The notes below the pieces were generated by a model, which ran no database searches, was not told the DNA's origin, and saw only the letters and a list, made by a program, of their open reading frames with translations. Positions 5,828 through 10,169 of a stretch of 10,169 bases of DNA are shown one piece after another. Source of the stretch: an uncultured Anaerocolumna sp. (GTDB lineage Bacteria > Bacillota > Clostridia > Lachnospirales > Lachnospiraceae); contig CALDJN010000260.1 of the NCBI GenBank assembly GCA_937901695.1, positions 1 to 10,169 on the forward strand, in the 5' to 3' direction. The position numbers were made by a program, and so were the translations under genes. Every line of letters starts with the position of its first letter. Position 1 is the stretch's first letter.

Positions 5828-7999
5828 ATGGCTAAAACAAAAGGAAGAGTTATACTTCCCAGTGAGACTAATTTTTTAAAAGAAACTAAGGAAATTATGG
5901 AACGCTGGGGCGCAGATGCTATTAGGGACAGCGATGGAACTAAATTATCTGAGGATATTAAACAATTAGATGCAAAAATATATACTACGTATTTTGTATC
6001 CAGAGGGCATAATGAACATGCAAAGGCACATATGGAGGAATGTCAGCAGTTATATTTAATGTCAAAACATAATGTGGCAGCAGAGGATACATTAGAAATT
6101 CATTTTATGGAAGGATATTTTAACGAGCAGGTAACACCGGATTATAATCACGATCCTAAAATCTGGTGGGAAGTAATAGACCGTACTACTGAGGAAGTGG
6201 TGCCTGGCACCAATTGGGTGGTAAACAAAGACGAGAACCTTGTAATTGTTCATAATATCAATAAGTTTCATGAATATACGGTATCTTTCCTGGCAAATGC
6301 CATATGGGACCCAACTCAGATGTACAATCATATAACCAATAATTGGGGTGACAAACCGCATGATATACCTTTTGATGTTCGTCAGCCAGCTTCCTGGGAT
6401 TTTGCCAAATCCTATTTAAGCTCATGGGTAAAAGAGAATCCAGATACGGATGTAGTTAGATTTACTACGTTTTTTTATCATTTTACATTACTTTTTAATA
6501 ACCTTGGAAAAGAAAAGTTTGTAGACTGGTTTGGTTATGGAACCAGTGTGTCTGTTGCTGCCTTAGAGGCATTTGAGAAAGAGAAAGGTTATAGGCTTCG
6601 TCCGGAGGACTTTATTGATAAAGGCTACTATAACAGTGCTTTTCGGATACCATCTAAGCGATATCTGGATTATATTGATTTTATTCAAAGATTTGCTACA
6701 CAGAAAGCAAAAGATTTAGTTAAAATTGTTCATGACGCTGGAAAAGAAGCTATGATGTTTCTGGGAGATAACTGGATTGGAATAGAGCCTTATGGTAAAT
6801 ATTTTGGTGAAATAGGCTTAGATGCAGTGGTTGGCAGTGTTGGAAATGGAACTACCCTGCGAATGATTTCTGAGATACCTCATGTAAAATATACGGAAGG
6901 CAGGTTTTTGCCTTATTTCTTCCCAGATACTTTTTATGAAGGAAATGATCCTACTATAGAGGCAACCTTAAATTGGCTGACTGCCAGACGTGCTATACTT
7001 AGAAAACCGGTAGACCGAATTGGTTATGGCGGTTATTTAAGTCTTGCCTACAAGTTCCCTAAATTTGTTGATTATATTGAAAAGGTTGCAGACGAGTTTC
7101 GTTTGCTATATGAAAATATTAAAGGCGTAACCCCTTATACCGGTTTGAAAGTAGCTATATTAAATTCCTGGGGTAAGCTTCGTTCCTGGCAGACCTATAT
7201 GGTTGCTCATGCCCTTTGGTATAAGCAGATATATTCCTATACAGGCATCTTGGAAGCCTTAAGCGGTGCAAGTGTAGAGGTATCTTTTATAAGCTTTGAT
7301 GATATAAAAGAAAATGGAATACCTAAAGATATTGACGTAATAATTAATGCTGGTGATTCCGATACCGCTTTTTCAGGCGGAAATGAATGGCTTAATGAGA
7401 ATTTGGTTACAAAGCTTCGTGAATGGATTTACCAGGGAGGAGGTTTTATAGGAGTTGGTGAACCTACTGCTTGCCAGCATGGTGGTCATTATTTTCAATT
7501 AGCAGATGCTTTAGGGGTAGATAAGGAATTAGGTTTATCTTTATCTACGGATAAATATTTTGTAAGTCAGCTGGATAACCACTTTATTACTCAGGATCAG
7601 GACCAGGTTAATATGCCTCTGGATTTTGGCGAAAGTATGAAGAATATATATGCTACAAAAGAATCCACTGAAATCATAGAATACTCAAATGGTGAGGTTC
7701 ACTTAGCATCGAATAGTTATGGAAAAGGCAGAACTGTTTATATTGCAGGTTTGCCATATAGTCAGGCAAATACCAGGTTATTATTAAGAAGCCTTTACTA
7801 TGCAGCTAATAAAGAGGAAGGTTTGACCAAATGGTTTGCCTCCAATATATATTGTGAAGTTCACGCTTATCCTGAGGTGAATAAATATGCAATTGTTAAC
7901 AACTCCAACGAACCTCAGACAACAGCCGTTTACGATGGTGAAGGCAATAGCAGGACAGTTAACTTAGCTCCATGTGAAATTATGTGGGAGACCATATAG
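5828..7999 (+). CDS. GH112 beta-galactosyl disaccharide phosphorylase (galacto-N-biose/lacto-N-biose type)
   Basis: Catalyses reversible phosphorolysis of a beta-galactosyl disaccharide to alpha-galactose 1-phosphate plus the second sugar, saving ATP. There is no signal peptide, so it acts in the cytoplasm. 723 residues from ATG 5828, chosen because GGAG (5818-5821) sits six bases upstream; an in-frame ATG at 5816 would add MEIF but has a poor RBS. Family hallmarks along the chain include LPSE near the N-terminus, WGADAIRDSDGT, the IWDPTQMYNH loop, DVVRFTTFFYHFTLLF, MMFLGDNWIG with the likely general acid Asp314, GRFLPYFFPDTFYEGNDP, and a Rossmann-like C-terminal half (AILNSWGKLRSW, GGGFIGVGEP). 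As recalled, the Bifidobacterium longum enzyme has its catalytic Asp at 313 and is ~750 residues; this one lacks a C-terminal insert. Substrate is open: galacto-N-biose, lacto-N-biose or galactosyl-1,4-rhamnose. The AraC gene is divergent; an MFS transporter follows. Confidence 0.93.
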   Translation: MAKTKGRVILPSETNFLKETKEIMERWGADAIRDSDGTKLSEDIKQLDAKIYTTYFVSRGHNEHAKAHMEECQQLYLMSKHNVAAEDTLEIHFMEGYFNEQVTPDYNHDPKIWWEVIDRTTEEVVPGTNWVVNKDENLVIVHNINKFHEYTVSFLANAIWDPTQMYNHITNNWGDKPHDIPFDVRQPASWDFAKSYLSSWVKENPDTDVVRFTTFFYHFTLLFNNLGKEKFVDWFGYGTSVSVAALEAFEKEKGYRLRPEDFIDKGYYNSAFRIPSKRYLDYIDFIQRFATQKAKDLVKIVHDAGKEAMMFLGDNWIGIEPYGKYFGEIGLDAVVGSVGNGTTLRMISEIPHVKYTEGRFLPYFFPDTFYEGNDPTIEATLNWLTARRAILRKPVDRIGYGGYLSLAYKFPKFVDYIEKVADEFRLLYENIKGVTPYTGLKVAILNSWGKLRSWQTYMVAHALWYKQIYSYTGILEALSGASVEVSFISFDDIKENGIPKDIDVIINAGDSDTAFSGGNEWLNENLVTKLREWIYQGGGFIGVGEPTACQHGGHYFQLADALGVDKELGLSLSTDKYFVSQLDNHFITQDQDQVNMPLDFGESMKNIYATKESTEIIEYSNGEVHLASNSYGKGRTVYIAGLPYSQANTRLLLRSLYYAANKEEGLTKWFASNIYCEVHAYPEVNKYAIVNNSNEPQTTAVYDGEGNSRTVNLAPCEIMWETI
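6198..6212. repeat. 15-bp palindrome TGGTGCCTGGCACCA, copy 2, inside the GH112 gene
   Basis: Identical to 2216-2230. In frame it supplies the VVPGTN of the GH112 protein (residues 124-129). The B. longum homologue, as I recall it, has VVDSAN at this place with no length change, so the site is a tolerated surface loop. Confidence 0.75.
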
Positions 8000-8039
8000 A
8001 AATGGCAATGTGAATATGCAAAGGGGGCTGTTGTAAAAC

Positions 8040-8210
8040 TGTCATTGCTATGAAAGCGTGTCATTGCTATGAAAGAGTGTTATTGCCATGAAAGTGTGTC
8101 ATTGCTATGAAAGCGTGCCGTCGCCATGAAAGCGTGTCATTACCTTAAAAGCGTGCCGTCGTTATGAAAGCGTGTCATTGCTATGAAAGCGTGTCACTGC
8201 TATGAAAGCA
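8040..8210. repeat. Minisatellite of nine 19-bp units (TGTCATTGCTATGAAAGCG)
   Basis: 171 bases with units every 19 bases from 8040 to 8192, no gaps. Units 1, 4 and 8 are identical; others have one to several changes (for example TGCCGTCGCCATGAAAGCG). The last unit runs directly into the inverted-repeat element at 8211, which itself begins with the same TGTCATT. It lies 40 bases after the GH112 stop and about 300 bases before the MFS gene. Confidence 0.9.
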
Positions 8211-8401
8211 TGTCATTCTGAGCAAAAATTCAACGAAGTTGAATTCGCGAAGAATCCCTTTCATTCATGGTGCTGCTATTTAACATTATAATTCTAAGCC
8301 AAAAGGCGAAGAATCCCATTTTGAAGTGAGATTCTTCGCCTTTTAGGCTCAGAATGACAGCGTAGGATGAGATTCTTCGCCTTTTAGGCTCAGAATGACA
8401 G
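8211..8401 (+). mobile_element. MITE-like element, copy 2, with a duplicated right end
   Basis: The terminal inverted repeats TGTCATTCTGAGC (8211-8223) and GCTCAGAATGACA (8347-8359) are perfect over 13 bp. Inside is AATTCAAC/GTTGAATT (8227-8234 with 8238-8245) and a strong 15-bp stem (8301-8315 with 8330-8344, core GGCGAAGAATC), extended outward by about nine more pairs around one bulge. The right-hand 34 bases (8327-8360) are repeated exactly at 8368-8401, giving a second terminal repeat. There is no ORF. It is in the opposite orientation to the copy at 5198-5366, and the stem could also slow or stop transcription leaving the GH112 gene. Confidence 0.72.
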
Positions 8402-8427
8402 TATAATGGAATTAAGTATTTCTTATA

Positions 8428-8456
8428 TTGCATGACAGATGCTTTACACATATAAT
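8428..8456 (+). promoter_or_regulatory. Sigma-A-type promoter for the MFS gene
   Basis: TTGCAT (8428-8433), a 17-base spacer and TATAAT (8451-8456), about 55 bases before the ATG at 8511. The transporter therefore likely has its own transcript in addition to any read-through from the GH112 gene. Confidence 0.6.
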
Positions 8457-8510
8457 ATAAAGTATGACTTAAAATTACTAGTTGGATTACGGATGAGAGG
8501 GTAAAATATT

Positions 8511-9677
8511 ATGAAATTAACTTATAAACATACTTTATACGCAAGTTATTTAGGGTACATAACACAGGCTATTGTAAATAATCTGGCTCCGCTGCTATTT
8601 ATTATTTTTCAAAAAGAATTTGATATCTCTATAGAACGTATTGGTCTCTTAATTTCGCTTAATTTTGGAATTCAGATTATAACAGATCTTATTGCTGCAA
8701 GGTATATTGACAAGATTGGTTATCGTATATCGGCAGTGGCTGCACATATATTTTGTACTATTGGACTTATAGGTATGGGAACATTACCATTTCTATTTCA
8801 AGATGGTTATATTGGATTACTAATAGCTATTATTATTAATGCCATAGGAGGGGGTCTGATTGAAGTATTGATAAGTCCTATTGTAGAATCATTGCCAGGG
8901 GATGAGAAAGCTTCAGCCATGAGTTTATTACACTCTTTTTATTGCTGGGGGCATGTGGCTGTTGTATTATGTTCCACATTATATTTTCTTATAATTGGAA
9001 CTGACAATTGGATGTACCTTCCAATGATATGGGCTGTTATACCGCTATTTAACACTTTTCTATTTGCAAAAGTGCCTCTTAGAAAATTAGTGGAAGATCA
9101 CGAAAAGATACCACTTAGAGGATTATTAACAAAAAGTATATTTTGGATTTTCTTTTTCCTTATGATAAGTGCTGGAGCATCAGAACAAGCCATGTCCCAG
9201 TGGGCATCTTTCTTTGCAGAAAATGGACTTGGTGTATCAAAAACTATGGGTGATTTGCTAGGACCGGGTACATTTGCATTTCTTATGGGATTATCCAGAG
9301 TCTTTTATGGTGTGAAAGGTTCAAAAATAGATTTGAAAAAAGCACTGACAATAAGTGGACTTTTATGTGTTACTAGTTATATTATAGCAGTATTTTCACC
9401 AATTCCATTAATATCGTTAATCGGATGTGGATTATGCGGATTATCGGTAGGTATTATGTGGCCAGGGGTATTTAGCCTAAGTTCCAAGTACCTAAAAGGC
9501 GGTGGAACCAGTATGTTTGCCCTATTAGCTTTAGCAGGAGATATTGGATGCTCTGCAGGGCCTGGACTTGTTGGTTTTGCATCAGATGGAGTGTTAAAAA
9601 GAGGACTTTTGTTTGCTATTATCTTTCCAATTATGATGATTATAGGAGTTCTGATTCTGACAAAGAAAAAGAATTGA
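8511..9677 (+). CDS. MFS transporter, FHS/FucP-like, probable sugar importer
   Basis: 388 residues and highly hydrophobic, with about twelve membrane segments in two halves around a central basic loop (~188-208, VPLRKLVEDHEKIPLRGLL). The loop after helix 2 carries the MFS signature-like DLIAARYIDKIGYR (59-72). The segment SEQAMSQWASFFAENGLG (224-241) in helix 7 is typical of the fucose/hexose-proton-symporter-like branch, as is GLSVGIMWPGVFSLSSKYLKGG (310-331) in the second half. Length is normal for MFS. AGAGGG at 8496-8501 precedes the ATG. Its place next to a cytoplasmic phosphorylase suggests it brings in the disaccharide, or a product sugar, with protons; the cargo cannot be read from the sequence. 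An efflux role is less likely given the family branch. Confidence 0.85.
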   Translation: MKLTYKHTLYASYLGYITQAIVNNLAPLLFIIFQKEFDISIERIGLLISLNFGIQIITDLIAARYIDKIGYRISAVAAHIFCTIGLIGMGTLPFLFQDGYIGLLIAIIINAIGGGLIEVLISPIVESLPGDEKASAMSLLHSFYCWGHVAVVLCSTLYFLIIGTDNWMYLPMIWAVIPLFNTFLFAKVPLRKLVEDHEKIPLRGLLTKSIFWIFFFLMISAGASEQAMSQWASFFAENGLGVSKTMGDLLGPGTFAFLMGLSRVFYGVKGSKIDLKKALTISGLLCVTSYIIAVFSPIPLISLIGCGLCGLSVGIMWPGVFSLSSKYLKGGGTSMFALLALAGDIGCSAGPGLVGFASDGVLKRGLLFAIIFPIMMIIGVLILTKKKN

Positions 9678-9814
9678 ATGATAAGGATAAATAGGAAGAT
9701 AAGTTCTAGTTGGGTAGAGGTAAGGAGTAAATATTTTTTTCATTAAAAGGTTAATTGATATAAGGATTATTAGTTAATTTCATTTTAGGTTAAAATTCAG
9801 TTTGTTCATAATAA
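9678..9814. other. AT-rich spacer between MFS and kinase genes, nothing defined
   Basis: No gene. A poor direct repeat of the form TTTCATTNNNAGGTTAA (around 9738-9755 and 9779-9793) and a T-run at about 9734-9740 are visible, but there is no stable hairpin to support a terminator call. Confidence 0.4.
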
Positions 9815-9843
9815 TTGACTTAACACCGCTCTGAGAGTAACAT
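9815..9843 (+). promoter_or_regulatory. Sigma-A-type promoter for the PfkB kinase gene
   Basis: TTGACT (9815-9820), a 17-base spacer and TAACAT (9838-9843). The predicted transcript starts near 9850, just before the 14-bp array, so the array would form nearly the whole leader. Confidence 0.55.
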
Positions 9844-9854
9844 AGAAGCATAAG

Positions 9855-9966
9855 AAATCATTTAAAGTAAATCGTTTAAAGTAAATCATTTAAAGTAAAC
9901 CGTATAAAGTAAATCGTATAAAGTAAATCATTTAAAGTAAATCATATAAAATAAATTAATAAAATT
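9855..9966 (+). repeat. Minisatellite of seven to eight 14-bp units in the kinase leader
   Basis: Units AAATCATTTAAAGT and close variants start at 9855, 9869, 9883, 9897, 9911, 9925 and 9939; the eighth (9953-9966) is worn. The array runs straight into the AAGGAG RBS at 9967-9972. Confidence 0.88.
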
Positions 9967-9980
9967 AAGGAGTAGCGCTT

Positions 9981-10169
9981 ATGAAATTAGTAAACTTTGG
10001 ATCATTAAATTATGATTATGTCTATGGTGTAGATCATATGGTTTTACCAGGAGAAACTTTATCTTCTCATAGTATGGAGACATTTTGCGGCGGTAAGGGA
10101 CTTAACCAGTCCATTGCTTTAGCAAGAGCAGGCGTTTCTGTTTATCATGCGGGAATGGTTGGAGAAGAT
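9981..10169 (+). CDS. PfkB/ribokinase-family sugar kinase, 5' part only
   Basis: 63 codons are visible and the gene runs off the window. ATG 9981 follows AAGGAG with eight bases of spacing. The start, KLVNFGSLNYDYVY, is the first beta strand of the family; VLPGETLSS follows, and then FCGGKGLNQSIALARAG, which carries the diagnostic GGKGxNQ sugar-binding motif, and VYHAGMVGED. Closest in style to ribokinase-like members (compare GGKGANQA), but the specificity-setting residues and the ATP/anion-hole motif are beyond the window. Coming after the GH112 and MFS genes it may phosphorylate a sugar released by the phosphorylase; it may equally be an unrelated gene with its own promoter. Confidence 0.88.
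   Translation, partial: MKLVNFGSLNYDYVYGVDHMVLPGETLSSHSMETFCGGKGLNQSIALARAGVSVYHAGMVGED

Noticed and set aside
5198..8401. Composite transposon carrying the GH112 gene
   Set aside because: The bordering elements have no transposase, no target duplication is visible at the outer edges, and the gene's base composition matches its surroundings; an inverted pair of small repeats is the safer description.
8230..8451. Minus-strand ORF of 73 codons across the element
   Set aside because: It runs through the hairpin-rich repeat and its duplication, has no RBS, and the composition is that of the repeat.

Overview
The window looks like a piece of chromosome from a low-GC, anaerobic Firmicute, most likely Clostridia of the Lachnospiraceae / Lachnoclostridium kind. 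The signs are strong AT bias, AGGAGG-type ribosome binding sites, TTGNNN-17-TATAAT-type promoters, a GH112 phosphorylase, an FHS-like MFS transporter, and a sigma-54-activator-like regulator beside a URO-D/methyltransferase-type gene. This is a judgement from family content; no database was searched.

Layout. (1) Bases 1-418 hold the 3' end of a uroporphyrinogen-decarboxylase / corrinoid-methyltransferase family gene. At 523-2214 a PAS-containing, Fis-HTH regulator follows; its AAA+ domain has lost Walker A, the GAFTGA loop and the Walker B acids. Just after its stop lie a 15-bp palindrome, a second out-of-frame copy of the last HTH residues, and a terminator-like hairpin. (2) 2537-3025 encodes a VanZ-like membrane protein and 3175-3777 a small membrane-anchored acidic protein with nine 7-residue repeats. 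(3) 3778-4194 is a non-coding convergent spacer with a ~20-bp minisatellite. (4) 4195-5040 (minus) is an AraC-type regulator, divergent from a GH112 galactosyl-disaccharide phosphorylase at 5828-7999. An MFS transporter (8511-9677) and the start of a PfkB/ribokinase-family sugar kinase (9981 to the window end) follow.

The genes from 4195 onward read as a sugar-use locus. The AraC protein would sense a sugar, the MFS protein would import a disaccharide intact, the cytoplasmic GH112 enzyme would split it with phosphate into galactose 1-phosphate and a second sugar, and the PfkB kinase may phosphorylate a product. The GH112 assignment is firm. The exact disaccharide (galacto-N-biose/lacto-N-biose or galactosyl-rhamnose) and the transporter's cargo are inferred.

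The most unusual aspect is the non-coding DNA. Almost every spacer from 2400 onward holds its own short tandem array, with periods 13, ~20, 16, 16, 19 and 14 bp, and a further 21-bp array lies inside a gene. Two related 150-170 bp elements with perfect 12-13 bp terminal inverted repeats (TGTCATTCTGAG...) sit in opposite orientation on either side of the GH112 gene. Tandem arrays abut both, and one array is built from the element's own flanking sequence. A 15-bp palindrome, TGGTGCCTGGCACCA, occurs twice: at the regulator/HTH-remnant junction and inside the GH112 reading frame.
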